Positions 42,699-52,059 of a DNA stretch of 63,830 nt are shown here, piece after piece. How positions within the stretch are numbered: the stretch's first letter is position 1; the number at the start of each line of letters is the position of its first letter. The notes below the pieces were generated by a model. That model was not told the origin of the DNA. It searched no databases and saw only the letters and a program-made list of their open reading frames with translations. The stretch spans positions 1-63,830 of the forward strand of contig CAAGGT010000006.1 in NCBI GenBank assembly GCA_900769465.1. The letters run 5' to 3'. This stretch comes from Bacteroidaceae bacterium. Lineage in GTDB: Bacteria > Bacteroidota > Bacteroidia > Bacteroidales > Bacteroidaceae. Both the position numbers and the translations under genes were made by a program.

Positions 42699-44108
42699 AT
42701 GAAAAATCCTCTGAAAACACTCTCCTTCGGTGCTGCCGCGGTAATTGTTACGGTGCTTGTTGTCGCCACCATTCTCGAGAAACTTTGCGGCTCTTTGTTC
42801 GTTGTCGAATATATTTACCATTCGTGGTGGTTCGTTGCCTTGTGGGTGCTGATTGCTGTGACAGCCACGGCATATATACTGCGTACCCAAAGGCGTGTTT
42901 CGCTAATCCTGTTGCACGCATCGTTAGTGATGGTGTTGCTTGGCGCATTTGTGTCGTTCCTCACCTCAAAGCGTGGGGATATGGCAATTTCAGAGGGTGG
43001 TGTACCTGCTTCAATGTTTGAAATGCACGACGGGCAATTGGTGAAGCTGCCGTTCCGTCTGCAATTGGTGAGTGTCGATACTATATACCTGGATAACGGC
43101 GCTCCAAGTGACTACAAGGCATATATCCGTGCCGATAACATCAAGGCATCTGATTTACATACCTTGTCGTTGAATGCTCCTATAAAAATCAATGGCTATC
43201 AGTTCTGTATAAAAGGAGTAGAGGACGGTTGCCTGTCGCTGTTGGTCTCGCACGATGTGTATGGCCGTCCGATAAGTTACTTGGGCTATGCAATGGTGTT
43301 CTTCTCGTTCCTTTTGCTTTTCTTTGACAGACAGAGCGGATTCCATGCATTGCTGCAGCAGATTAAAGGGAAAGCCGGAAATGTAAAGGTTGCTGTAAAA
43401 AAAGAGAGGAATATTATGTCTCTGAGCATTCTTGCCAGGAGAATGTGGGTGGCGCTGCCGGTGTCTTTTTTGTTTTTGTGCATACTGTGGCACGGGCGTG
43501 GTGTGTTCCCGGCAACAAATGGTGCCGAGGCGCTTATGCTGTTTGTTCTTTTTGTAATGTTGCTTGCAGTTGCTCTGGGGCGCAAGAAACGCTTTGTGCT
43601 ATTGAGTAGATTGCTCGTTGTTGTTTCCGCTATGTTTTTTGTTGTTGCTGCGCTCGGCCTCGACGGCGACAGTGATGTACAGCCAATACTGCGCACACCT
43701 CTATTGGGAATCCATGTAACAACTATAATAATTGCCTATGCACTGCTTGCCTGCACAGCAGTCAATGCAGTTGTTGCGCTGTGTACAAAGGATGAAAAAA
43801 GAAAAGCGCAACAGGCTCTGCTCGGGCGCTTGTTGCTCTATCCTGCCACAATGCTGCTTGCGTGTGGCATATTCATTGGGGCCGTGTGGGCAAATATCTC
43901 GTGGGGGCGCTACTGGGGTTGGGACCCCAAAGAGGTGTGGGCGCTGGTGACTTTGCTTGTCTGTTCAATGGGTTTCCATTCGCACTCGCTGCGCTTTATT
44001 TCGAAGCCCGTTGCATTCCACATATTCTGCATTGTGGCTTTTCTGGCAGTGCTGTTCACCTTCTTTGGCGTGAACTACCTGCTTGGCGGCCTGCACAGCT
44101 ATGCGTGA
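42699..44108 (+). CDS. ccsA: Fused ResB-CcsA cytochrome c biogenesis protein (system II)
   Basis: A 469-residue membrane protein. The N-terminal half has four membrane helices and an extracytoplasmic loop as in a short ResB; the C-terminal half has the WWD haem-handling motif WANISWGRYWGWDPKEVWAL near 400-419 with flanking His (GIHVTTII, FHSHSLRF). This is the CcsBA layout of haem attachment to cytochrome c, common in Bacteroidetes, often next to nrfAH; here it follows mntP instead. Its last 10 bases overlap the 3' end of the convergent HD-domain gene. Confidence 0.88.
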   Translation: MKNPLKTLSFGAAAVIVTVLVVATILEKLCGSLFVVEYIYHSWWFVALWVLIAVTATAYILRTQRRVSLILLHASLVMVLLGAFVSFLTSKRGDMAISEGGVPASMFEMHDGQLVKLPFRLQLVSVDTIYLDNGAPSDYKAYIRADNIKASDLHTLSLNAPIKINGYQFCIKGVEDGCLSLLVSHDVYGRPISYLGYAMVFFSFLLLFFDRQSGFHALLQQIKGKAGNVKVAVKKERNIMSLSILARRMWVALPVSFLFLCILWHGRGVFPATNGAEALMLFVLFVMLLAVALGRKKRFVLLSRLLVVVSAMFFVVAALGLDGDSDVQPILRTPLLGIHVTTIIIAYALLACTAVNAVVALCTKDEKRKAQQALLGRLLLYPATMLLACGIFIGAVWANISWGRYWGWDPKEVWALVTLLVCSMGFHSHSLRFISKPVAFHIFCIVAFLAVLFTFFGVNYLLGGLHSYA

Positions 44109-44740
44109 TTGGCGGTGCTTTCCTCGTCGTATATCTGTTTCAGGCTTTCAACCAATAGTGCCTCGTTGCTTATGAGTGTGCGGAACTCCTGCAGTCTGGC
44201 GGCATTGTCCGACTGGGGAATCCACAGCTTCAGGTATCCGCCTTCGCCATACTTCTCCCTGATGTGCGCCACAGCGCGTTCAATGTGTTCTTCCTTTGTC
44301 AGTGCAGGGTAATTGGCAAGTCCGTATTGTATGGTGCGTGCCATTATTGTATGGCTGTCGATTATGCGGTCGGCCTCGGCAACTATCTTGCCATATATGG
44401 TGCGTGGCGGTTTGCTGCAGGATGCGCGGTGGTCCTCAACAGCGTCGGCCATGGTCTCGATTTCTTCGGCAGTAAACAGTTCCTTAAGCCGTTTATCCTC
44501 CCTTATTATCCGTGCCGATGCGGTGTGGTGATGTTCGCGCCCTTCCACAAGCCCGGTGTCGTGAAATGCCGCTATCGTGTAGACCATGGCTGGTCTTACA
44601 TCATAGTGCTGTGCCAACTGAAGACTTTTTACAAGCACGGTGATGGCGTGTTTGCGGTTATGGGCCTTGTCAAAGGCATCATAACGTGGCAGAATCTCTG
44701 CTTCTATATAGTCTATGAGTTCTGATGTGAGATTGTGCAT
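44099..44740 (-). CDS. HD-domain phosphohydrolase
   Basis: A 213-residue cytoplasmic protein with HD-type metal ligands: NRKHAITVL (His), AAFHDTGLVEGREHHHTAS (His-Asp and His-His) and EADRIID (Asp). The pattern fits small HD hydrolases of the nucleotide or cyclic nucleotide type; substrate unknown. A terminator separates it from rny upstream, and its 3' end overlaps the convergent CcsBA gene. Confidence 0.83.
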   Translation of the reverse strand: MHNLTSELIDYIEAEILPRYDAFDKAHNRKHAITVLVKSLQLAQHYDVRPAMVYTIAAFHDTGLVEGREHHHTASARIIREDKRLKELFTAEEIETMADAVEDHRASCSKPPRTIYGKIVAEADRIIDSHTIMARTIQYGLANYPALTKEEHIERAVAHIREKYGEGGYLKLWIPQSDNAARLQEFRTLISNEALLVESLKQIYDEESTANHA

Positions 44741-44756
44741 TATTATGTGAAATAAA

Positions 44757-44791
44757 AATCAGGGAGCAGCAACAATGCATACTCCCTGATT
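44757..44791 (-). terminator. Terminator after rny
   Basis: AATCAGGGAG (44757-44766) pairs with CTCCCTGATT (44782-44791), followed on the minus strand by TTTTTA. It ends the zapA-rny operon and stands only 16 bases before the HD gene. Confidence 0.8.
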
Positions 44792-44806
44792 GATGGTTTG
44801 CTGTTC

Positions 44807-46348
44807 TTATCGTGCGTAGTTCACGGCACGTGTCTCGCGGATGACGGTAATCTTCACCTGTCCGGGGTATGTCATCTCGTCCTGAATCTTCTTTGCAATC
44901 TCGCCCGAGAGCAGTTCGGTCTGCTTGTCGTCAATCTTGTCGGCACCGACGATTACGCGCAATTCGCGACCGGCCTGGATGGCATAGGTCTTTGTTACGC
45001 CCGGGTATGACATTGCAAGCTGCTCAAGGTCGTGCAGACGCTTGATGTATGCCTCTACAATCTCGCGGCGTGCGCCGGGGCGTGCGCCCGAGATGGCGTC
45101 ACAAACCTGTACGATTGGGGCAATGAGGCTTGTCATCTCCACTTCGTCGTGGTGAGCGCCGATGGCGTTGCATATATCGGCCTTCTCCTTGTACTTCTCG
45201 GCAATCTTCATACCATACTCTGCGTGTGGCAATTCGGTCTCCTCATCGGGCACCTTACCGATATCGTGGAGCAAGCCGGCACGTTTTGCCTTCTTGGGGT
45301 TGAGGCCAAGCTCGGCAGCCATAACTGCACAGAGGTTGGCTGTCTCGCGTGCGTGCTGCAGCAGGTTCTGTCCGTATGATGAACGGTACTTCATCTTACC
45401 GATGATGCGAATGAGTTCGGGGTGCATTCCGTGGATACCCAAGTCGATGGTTGTGCGCTTACCTGTTTCGATGATTTCTTCCTCAATCTGCTTCTTGACC
45501 TTTGCAACAACCTCCTCAATGCGTGCGGGGTGTATGCGTCCGTCGGCTACAAGCTGGTGCAGTGCAAGGCGTGCAATCTCGCGGCGAACGGGGTCAAACG
45601 CGCTCAGGACGATAGCCTCGGGTGTGTCGTCGACAACAATCTCGACACCTGTTGCAGCCTCCAAAGCGCGGATGTTACGTCCTTCGCGGCCAATGATGCG
45701 GCCCTTCATCTCGTCGCTGTCGATGTGGAACACTGTTACCGAGTTCTCGATGGCTGTTTCTGTGGCAACGCGCTGTATTGTCTGGATTACAATTTTCTTT
45801 GCCTCCTTGTTGGCTGTCATTTTTGCATCGTCGATGATATCGTTGATGTATGATGCGGCTTCGCTCTTTGCCTCCTCCTTGAGTGACTCAATGAGGCGCT
45901 CCTTTGCATCCTCGGCCGAGAGACCGCTGATGGCCTCGAGCTTCTCGCGCTCCTGGGCGTGCATCTTGTCAAGTTCTTCTTGCTTGCGTTCCAGTACACC
46001 TTTCTGTGCCTCGAGGTTGTCCTTTACGGTGTCCAACTCGCTCTTGCGGCGTTGCAGGTCCTCGTTGCGCTGGTTGTACTGTATTTCGCGTTGTTTGAGC
46101 TGGTGCTCGGCCTGCTGGATCTTGTTGTTGCGCTGCGAAATCTCCTTCTCAAGCTCTGCTTTCTTGTTAAGGAACTTCTCCTTTACCTCAAGCAGCTTGT
46201 TCTTCTTGATTACCTCTGCCTCTTTGTGCGCGTCGTCAATGATGCGCTGATGCTTTGCCTTCAAGGCTGTCTTGTTTATCAAAAATTGGACAAGGAAGCC
46301 TATAAGCAATCCGGCTGCCAGTCCGATGATTAATGTTGTAACATTCAT
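44807..46348 (-). CDS. rny: Ribonuclease Y
   Basis: A 513-residue membrane-anchored endoribonuclease that starts mRNA decay. N-terminal membrane helix (MNVTTLIIGLAAGLLIGFLV), long charged coiled coil (about 30-190), KH domain with GRIIGREGRNIRALE near 225, HD domain with ARETANL and LLHDIGKVPDEE near 355. The frame is open to 46435, but the start at 46348 puts the membrane helix at the N-terminus as in the family. It follows zapA with a 113-base gap that contains a stem-loop. Confidence 0.95.
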   Translation of the reverse strand: MNVTTLIIGLAAGLLIGFLVQFLINKTALKAKHQRIIDDAHKEAEVIKKNKLLEVKEKFLNKKAELEKEISQRNNKIQQAEHQLKQREIQYNQRNEDLQRRKSELDTVKDNLEAQKGVLERKQEELDKMHAQEREKLEAISGLSAEDAKERLIESLKEEAKSEAASYINDIIDDAKMTANKEAKKIVIQTIQRVATETAIENSVTVFHIDSDEMKGRIIGREGRNIRALEAATGVEIVVDDTPEAIVLSAFDPVRREIARLALHQLVADGRIHPARIEEVVAKVKKQIEEEIIETGKRTTIDLGIHGMHPELIRIIGKMKYRSSYGQNLLQHARETANLCAVMAAELGLNPKKAKRAGLLHDIGKVPDEETELPHAEYGMKIAEKYKEKADICNAIGAHHDEVEMTSLIAPIVQVCDAISGARPGARREIVEAYIKRLHDLEQLAMSYPGVTKTYAIQAGRELRVIVGADKIDDKQTELLSGEIAKKIQDEMTYPGQVKITVIRETRAVNYAR

Positions 46349-46377
46349 AATAGTTATAAATTTTAATATATAATAAA

Positions 46378-46440
46378 ACGCACCGCCATATTCCTTTACC
46401 GGCATATGATGTGTCGGTACAGGTGAATATTGCAATGCGT
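46378..46440 (-). ncRNA. Stem-loop in the zapA-rny spacer
   Basis: On the minus strand ACGCA…TGCGT closes an interrupted hairpin with AATATTC/GAATAT-type and CCTgTACCG/CGGTAaAGG steps, then TTTTATTATATATT. It may be a terminator-attenuator or an RNA processing site in front of rny. The 6S RNA gene neighbours zapA in other bacteria; I cannot show that this is 6S RNA, and it looks too short. Confidence 0.4.
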
Positions 46441-46461
46441 GAAACTTCGTGAACCGTATGT

Positions 46462-46758
46462 TTAGTTCTTTGCCTTCAATGTATTGTCTATCAGACGTGT
46501 AAGCTCGCCTAATCTGCGCCTTACATCGGCCGAGGCAACTCCGTCGGAACCGCTTACCGCGTGGAATGCGATGTCGAGTGCTACCATTGTCATCACTCTC
46601 ACGCCTCCCTCTCCCGAAAAAAGCTCTTTATATCTTGACAGCGTGTCGTTGACAATGCGTGCGGCTTGCCTGTAGGATGGCTCTTCGCTTGCCTTTATTG
46701 TCAACGGGTACGATGTGCCGTCTATTATAAGGTTAATTCCCAGTTCTCTATCTTCCAT
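46462..46758 (-). CDS. zapA: Cell division protein ZapA
   Basis: A 98-residue protein with the ZapA fold: N-terminal beta hairpin INLIIDGTSYPLTIKASEE and a long helix with VMTMVALDIAFHAV, which pairs FtsZ protofilaments at mid-cell. It follows a coiled-coil gene by 16 bases and precedes rny, a gene order usual in Bacteroidales. Confidence 0.88.
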   Translation of the reverse strand: MEDRELGINLIIDGTSYPLTIKASEEPSYRQAARIVNDTLSRYKELFSGEGGVRVMTMVALDIAFHAVSGSDGVASADVRRRLGELTRLIDNTLKAKN

Positions 46759-46774
46759 AATGCAGTCTACGTCT

Positions 46775-47068
46775 TTACTTCTTTAGCGCCTCTATGCATC
46801 GGTCGATTTCACGCACCAGCCTCGATATTTTCTCCTTCGCTCCCTCTATTCCGCTGTCGCTAAGGCTGATTATCTTGGCTTGTTTAAGATTGTTATAGCT
46901 ATTTTCGAGTGCGGTACAACGCATCTGAAGCTCTTTGAGAGTGTTCTCTTTCTCCTCGATTTTGCGTGCGAGTTCGCTGTTCTGCTCGGCTTTCAACTTA
47001 TACTCGTTTATAAGCAGATGCAACTTGCTCTCAAAATCTGTCATTATTGTTGTATCGTTCCCGGTCAT
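46775..47068 (-). CDS. Small coiled-coil protein, ZapB-like position
   Basis: A 97-residue protein that is nearly all predicted coiled coil (LLINEYKLKAEQNSELARKI…LEENxYNNLK-type heptads, about 15-65) with a basic C-terminus. An internal Met (MTDFESKLHL, residue 9) is an alternative start. By size and by position directly before zapA it resembles a divisome coiled-coil factor, but sequence alone does not prove that. Confidence 0.6.
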   Translation of the reverse strand: MTGNDTTIMTDFESKLHLLINEYKLKAEQNSELARKIEEKENTLKELQMRCTALENSYNNLKQAKIISLSDSGIEGAKEKISRLVREIDRCIEALKK

Positions 47069-47171
47069 ATTACGACAATCTTTTCATAAATATATTGGCT
47101 GACGGATAGAATGTACAGGGCTTGCCTGAATGTGTCTTATGCCGAATACCGTTTATATTCACTACTAATTG

Positions 47172-47179
47172 CAAATATA
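47172..47179 (-). promoter_or_regulatory. -7 box of the coiled-coil/zapA/rny operon
   Basis: TATATTTG followed by C on the minus strand, about 105 bases before the first start codon. A TTCG lies near the -33 position. Confidence 0.5.
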
Positions 47180-47275
47180 GGTTTTTTTTACGAAATGCGA
47201 AAGATTTGCACTTTTTTTTCTGCTTTTTTCACGTGTCGACTACTTTCGGGGGCAAAAAGGGAATATCTCCCCATG

Positions 47276-47863
47276 TCAAGGCAGTAGTCCCTCGTGCCTG
47301 AACATCTCCCTGTAGAATGCGGCTTTCTTTTCCAATGCCAACGGATATGCCCTTGAACTTGAAGGCATCCGCCAGAAATTGTATTCCTTGTCGTTTGTTT
47401 TGATGAGGACCTTGCTGCCGACCTTGGGTATATCGCAATCGAAGGCCGATGCTGTTACTTCACTGGCTTTCTCGCCTGTTGTTACAATGGCTGTGCAATG
47501 TGGTATCTGTTCCAATAATGCCTGTATGTCTGTGGGGGTAACCACCTCAAGGAATTTGTCCGAGGCGTTCTCCTTCAGCCTTATGACCTCGCAAGCGGTG
47601 TCGTAGAGCGCAATGCCCTTGCTGTTGCAGAACTCTAAAACAGCTTCTTTGCCGAACCGTTTCTCGCCCTTCAGCTCAAAATGGTGCCTGTCGCCAAAAT
47701 ACAGCAAACCCATTACGCGCCACATATCGTTAATCCAGTTGGGGTAGAAGAAATCCATCGACCATTTTGATTGTGGCGGAGGAAAACTGCCGAGCATAAG
47801 GATTCTTGCTTCTTGTGGCAGGAACGGTTTCAAGGGGTGCTTTTCAGTGGTGGGGCTGTTCAT
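47276..47863 (-). CDS. Uracil/hypoxanthine-DNA glycosylase family protein
   Basis: A 195-residue protein of the uracil-DNA glycosylase superfamily, close to the Mug/hypoxanthine-DNA glycosylase group: N-terminal ILMLGSFPPPQSK (the GSFP water-activating loop), IALYDTA, TAIVTTGEKAS and the DNA-intercalating loop MPSSSRAYPLA. It removes deaminated bases in the first step of base excision repair. The gene stands alone, after a terminator. Confidence 0.83.
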   Translation of the reverse strand: MNSPTTEKHPLKPFLPQEARILMLGSFPPPQSKWSMDFFYPNWINDMWRVMGLLYFGDRHHFELKGEKRFGKEAVLEFCNSKGIALYDTACEVIRLKENASDKFLEVVTPTDIQALLEQIPHCTAIVTTGEKASEVTASAFDCDIPKVGSKVLIKTNDKEYNFWRMPSSSRAYPLALEKKAAFYREMFRHEGLLP

Positions 47864-47882
47864 CGCTCTCTGTGCTTTGTTG

Positions 47883-47918
47883 AAAAAGAGGAACGATTCT
47901 TCAATCGTTCCTCTTTTT
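47883..47918 (-). terminator. Terminator of the yidC operon
   Basis: AAAAAGAGGAACGATT (47883-47898) pairs perfectly with 47903-47918 and gives an A-rich side and a T-run on the minus strand. Confidence 0.85.
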
Positions 47919-47925
47919 TGTAATC

Positions 47926-48561
47926 TTATTTCTGTTCGTCATCCTCCATTGTCTTGCGCGGTTCCTTCTTGGCAAGAGTGATTATGTTGTAGACATACTC
48001 TGTTATCCACGCCTGTGAGTATCCGAGTTTCTCGTTGTAGTTGCGTACCGAATATACGGTGCGGAATGTGGCTTCATCCTTCCAGTTGTTCTTGGTGAAG
48101 ATGTCGTTCACAATCTTCTCTGTCATGCTGTGCAGCATCTTGTGCATAAAACCCGGCACGCGGAACTTCCACTTGAGCAGGTTGCCGACAAGCATCATAA
48201 GGTCGTTGTTGAAACCCTGGAATGCAAAAAGGAAAGGTTGTGCATCCTGTATCTTCTTGCAGTTCTTCTTTATTGAATTGTCAATCTCCTTGAAGAAATT
48301 GTCGTCGAGGCTGTATAGCTGTTCAAGCATCTTCTTGCATCGGTTACGCTCGCCAACGCCCAACTTGTTGTTCTGTGTGGGTACCTTGAGTGTACGCTTG
48401 AATGTCGCAAGGTCGGGCAGCATGTTGATGTTGGTTATGCCGATGTTTGCAGCCATTGCCGCCTGATAGTATACGCGTATGAGAGTCATGAAATCCTCCA
48501 TACCGCCAATGCGCTGTTCCGCATTCTTGTCTTTCTTCTTGAAAAAATCAAAAAATCCCAT
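47926..48561 (-). CDS. Conserved-looking cytoplasmic protein of unknown function
   Basis: A 211-residue, basic, mostly helical protein beginning MGFFDFFKKKDKN. No signal peptide, no motif I recognise; segments such as PFLFAFQGFNNDLMMLVGNL and YSVRNYNEKLGYSQAWITEY look well-ordered. It follows yidC by 55 bases and precedes a terminator, so it is likely co-transcribed with yidC. A link to membrane protein insertion is only positional. Confidence 0.65.
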   Translation of the reverse strand: MGFFDFFKKKDKNAEQRIGGMEDFMTLIRVYYQAAMAANIGITNINMLPDLATFKRTLKVPTQNNKLGVGERNRCKKMLEQLYSLDDNFFKEIDNSIKKNCKKIQDAQPFLFAFQGFNNDLMMLVGNLLKWKFRVPGFMHKMLHSMTEKIVNDIFTKNNWKDEATFRTVYSVRNYNEKLGYSQAWITEYVYNIITLAKKEPRKTMEDDEQK

Positions 48562-48616
48562 TATTGAATCCTTTTTCTGTTATTGTTCCTGAATATAAGT
48601 GAACCGTGCCGGTGAA

Positions 48617-50542
48617 TTACTTCTTGCGGCTGTTCTTCATTCTCTCCCTCTCTTCCATCATCTTTTTCTGCTGCTCCTGCAGAGCCTCCAGACGCGCCAT
48701 CATATTGGACTGTTTTGCAACAGAATCCTTGTTCTTCTCGGCATAGGCTTCCATCTTCTTGAGCAGGTCCTCGTCCTTGATTCTCTTTCTCAAGAACAGG
48801 GCTATGATGATGCTGAACAGGGTTGAGAGGAAATAGTAGTAGTTGAGACCTGCCGAGTATTCGTTGAACATGAAGAAGAATACCACCGGCATTGTGTACA
48901 TCATCCAGCGCATCATCTTTTGCTGCTGTTCCATCTCGGGAGTGTTCATTGTAGGAGCCTGGAGCTTGCTGGTGTAGTATGTGTTTATTATCTGTGTCAC
49001 CGAGAACAGAAGGCAGAAGATGCTTATGTGGTCACCGATTAGCCACAAGTCCTTGTCCCAGCTCAACAGTGCATCGAAAGCCGACAGGTCGTTCGCCCAC
49101 AGGAAACTCTCCTGGCGCAACTCGATGGCGTTGGGCACAAAGTTGAACAGGGCAATGAAGATTGGCATCTGTATGAGCATTGGCAAGCAACCGCCCATGG
49201 GGCTTGCGCCGTATTTCTGGTAAAGTGCCATGGTCTCCTGCTGCTTCTTCAGCTGGTCCTCCTTCTTGGGGTATTTGGCGTTCAGCTCGTCAATGTATGG
49301 TTTGAGTGCGCGCATTTTTGCCGATGAAACGTAAGATTTCTTTGTGAACGGATAGACACACAACTTTACGATGAGCGTGAGCAGCAACAGTACGATACCC
49401 ATGTTCAATCCTGTACCCGAAAGGAAATCGAACAGGTACATTATGAAGTAACGGTTGATCCAACGCACGATGGGCCAACCAAAATATATCAGTTCTTCAA
49501 GCTCCAGGTCGTTCTCGGGGTTGATGGCCTCGATGCTTGCATCCTTGAGTGTGCTGAACTTGTTGGGACCAAAGTAGAACTGCAGGCCTGTAGCCTCGGC
49601 ACCGCTTGGGTCAAACTGTGCTGTTGTTGTGGTGTTGCACATCTTGAGCATCTTCTCTCCCTCGGGTATGCTTGTTGAGCGTACACGGGTGTCGCTGAAG
49701 CTGTTGCCGGCAATCAGGATAGACGAGAAGAACTGATTCTTGTATGCAATCCAGCTCAAATCTTCGCTCAAGTCGGCGTTGTCATCCTTCATCTCGCTCA
49801 GATTGTCGGTGTCATCACCGTACACCTTGTATGTGAGGTTTGTGAAGCGTTGCTCAAAGCTGTATCCGGGCTCCTGCTGGCGCAGTAACTGGTTCCAGAT
49901 AATGTCCATTGACTCGCTTGAACTCAATATCTCCTCCATATTGTGTGCCTTTATGTAAAGGTCGGTGATATAGCTGTCGGGGCGCAGTCTGTAAGTGAAA
50001 TCAATGTATCGGCCGTTGTTGAAGTCGAGTCGCAGCACAGCCTCGTCGGCAGTGACGCTCTGCTCCTTGAAATAGCACTGCTCAGTGTTCAGCACGCCAT
50101 ATTCGGGCTTGAGCTTGAATGTGTAGTTCATCCTGTTGTCGCCGGCACTGTTGCTGTTCTTGAGCCTGTCGTGGCTGTCGAACAGTACAATGTCATTGCC
50201 CTCCTGGTCCTTGTAATCCTTGAGCGAGGCGCTTGTTATGCGTCCGCCGAGTGTGCTGATGGTGACTGTTGCCTTGTCGTTGGCAAGTGTTATGGGTTTC
50301 TCAATGCCGTTGTAGACATTGTAGAAAATGCTTGTAGTGTCGTTCTTGATGCTCTCGAACTGCTCCTTGCGGAACTTCTCGCGTTCCTGCTCCAGGAGAC
50401 GGTCCTGCTGTTTCTTCTGTGCAATGCGCTCCTGGCGTGCCTTCTCCCTCTGCAAATCCTCGGGGCTCTTCTGGTTGAACTTGAAGAAACCTATGATGAC
50501 AAGTCCTATAAGCACATATGCAATGATGGTCTTTTTGTTCAT
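48617..50542 (-). CDS. yidC: Membrane protein insertase YidC
   Basis: A 641-residue inner-membrane insertase. N-terminal anchor (TIIAYVLIGLVIIGFFKF), large periplasmic beta domain (about 60-330), then the conserved five-helix core with GTGLNMGIVLLLLTLIVKLC, YGASPMGGCLPMLIQMPIFI and FNEYSAGLNYYYFLSTL, and a basic C-terminal tail. The start at 50542 (MNKKTIIAYV) is chosen over an open frame to 50614 because it gives the family N-terminus. Confidence 0.95.
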   Translation of the reverse strand: MNKKTIIAYVLIGLVIIGFFKFNQKSPEDLQREKARQERIAQKKQQDRLLEQEREKFRKEQFESIKNDTTSIFYNVYNGIEKPITLANDKATVTISTLGGRITSASLKDYKDQEGNDIVLFDSHDRLKNSNSAGDNRMNYTFKLKPEYGVLNTEQCYFKEQSVTADEAVLRLDFNNGRYIDFTYRLRPDSYITDLYIKAHNMEEILSSSESMDIIWNQLLRQQEPGYSFEQRFTNLTYKVYGDDTDNLSEMKDDNADLSEDLSWIAYKNQFFSSILIAGNSFSDTRVRSTSIPEGEKMLKMCNTTTTAQFDPSGAEATGLQFYFGPNKFSTLKDASIEAINPENDLELEELIYFGWPIVRWINRYFIMYLFDFLSGTGLNMGIVLLLLTLIVKLCVYPFTKKSYVSSAKMRALKPYIDELNAKYPKKEDQLKKQQETMALYQKYGASPMGGCLPMLIQMPIFIALFNFVPNAIELRQESFLWANDLSAFDALLSWDKDLWLIGDHISIFCLLFSVTQIINTYYTSKLQAPTMNTPEMEQQQKMMRWMMYTMPVVFFFMFNEYSAGLNYYYFLSTLFSIIIALFLRKRIKDEDLLKKMEAYAEKNKDSVAKQSNMMARLEALQEQQKKMMEERERMKNSRKK

Positions 50543-50591
50543 TTTGTATCCTGTATGTTGTTTATAAATTCGATTTTTTGACAATTTCGCG

Positions 50592-50599
50592 CAAAGATA
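50592..50599 (-). promoter_or_regulatory. -7 box of yidC
   Basis: TATCTTTG followed by C on the minus strand, 49 bases before the yidC start. Confidence 0.5.
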
Positions 50600-50730
50600 C
50601 GAAAAAAATAACAATTATTTCCGTTTGTCGGCCGTTTAATATAAGAAATACTCTCTTTTATTATGTTGTTGCGCACATATGTTTCATTAATCGTTAAAAA
50701 GTATTATCTTCGCGCATCAAATATTATGCT

Positions 50731-52023
50731 ATGAAAACAAAATTTACTTTTTTCCTTTTCTCATTGTTTGCATTGTCAACTGTGACAGCGCAGAACAATA
50801 CCGATGTGTACGATTATTTCAACGGCAAGATAAGTGATGCCGTTACAGCCGCGAATGTGGTGGCCGATGATGCCGTTGAGGATGCAAATCCTGTATATGC
50901 AAAGTTGTTTGCTGCGCCTGTGCTGTATGATGCAGTCGTTGAGGAGGCTTTTGCCGGCAACAACGAGGATGCTGTTACGGGTGATGTAAAGGCAATGGAC
51001 GAGGAGCGCGAGGCTGTAATAGGCAATGTGCTTATGGGACTCTACCGCAACGCTCCCGAGAAGGTTCAGATGACCGAGGCAGAGTTGCGTAGCGAAAAGA
51101 CCGTTCCTGCACACGAACTCAAGGTGAGCGCCCCCGAACTCAAGTTTGCAAAGCTCGAGATTCCTAGCGACGTTGCAGGTGGAATGAAGACAACAGTAAA
51201 GAAGAACTGCAACTGGAAATTCTCGGGCCGCACTGCACTCACCTTTACACAGAACTTTGTTTCGGAGAACTGGTACCAGGGTGGTGAGAGCAACTATTCA
51301 ATGCTTGCTGCAATAGACCTCGACATGAACTACGACGACAAGGACCGCATCACTTGGACAAACCACTTTGACCTTGATCTCGGTTTCATCACTTCAAAGG
51401 CCGATACACTCCACAGCTTCAGGACAAACACCGACAAGTTGCGTCTTGAGTCTACATTCGGTTACAGGATTATCAAGTCGCTCGATGTGGCAGCCAAGCT
51501 GAAGGTAGAGTCACAGATGTTGCCTAACTATCCTGTCAACACCCCCGATTTCATCTCCAATTGCCTTGCTCCGCTCGATGCGAATGCCTCTATCGGTTTC
51601 AACTACAAGCCCAACCTCGGCAATTTCAAGCTCGAAATCTTCCTTGCGCCTCTTTCATCATACAATTTCCGCTATGTTCATTATGAGCGTTTGGCAAGCT
51701 CACTCGGTGTGAACGAGAGTAATGGTTTCAACATGGGCAGGGGACGTGCAAGACAGGACTTCGGTACCCAGGTTGTGGTAACCATCCCTACATACCAGTT
51801 GACATCGTTCCTCGACGTGTATTCACGCCTTGAGTACTACACAAACTGGACAAGCCGCTCATTCTTCCAGTGGGAGACAAAGTTCAACGTTGCCATCAGC
51901 AAGTATTTCACAGCTTCGTTGATGCTGAATGCCCGCTTCGATGATAGTGTAGGCAAGCACGACGAGTGGAAGTACTGGCAGTTGAACGAACTCTTCACAC
52001 TTGGCGTAGCCTACGCTTGGTAA
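50731..52023 (+). CDS. DUF3078-type outer membrane protein
   Basis: A 430-residue protein with a signal peptide (MKTKFTFFLFSLFALSTVTA) and a Bacteroidetes DUF3078 layout: after an acidic N-terminal region, beta strands from ENWYQGGESNYSMLAAIDLD onward (barrel or barrel-like) to the C-terminal FTLGVAYAW, which ends in an aromatic as outer membrane barrels do. A TATCTTCG box lies about 25 bases upstream. It is followed after 36 bases by the antiporter gene. Function unknown. Confidence 0.8.
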   Translation: MKTKFTFFLFSLFALSTVTAQNNTDVYDYFNGKISDAVTAANVVADDAVEDANPVYAKLFAAPVLYDAVVEEAFAGNNEDAVTGDVKAMDEEREAVIGNVLMGLYRNAPEKVQMTEAELRSEKTVPAHELKVSAPELKFAKLEIPSDVAGGMKTTVKKNCNWKFSGRTALTFTQNFVSENWYQGGESNYSMLAAIDLDMNYDDKDRITWTNHFDLDLGFITSKADTLHSFRTNTDKLRLESTFGYRIIKSLDVAAKLKVESQMLPNYPVNTPDFISNCLAPLDANASIGFNYKPNLGNFKLEIFLAPLSSYNFRYVHYERLASSLGVNESNGFNMGRGRARQDFGTQVVVTIPTYQLTSFLDVYSRLEYYTNWTSRSFFQWETKFNVAISKYFTASLMLNARFDDSVGKHDEWKYWQLNELFTLGVAYAW

Positions 52024-52059
52024 AGCACTCTAAAGTATAACAATAGACAGTAACCCCAT

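Noticed and set aside
45162..46250. 362-residue plus-strand frame opposite rny
   Set aside because: Serine- and arginine-rich shadow of the coiled-coil coding strand.
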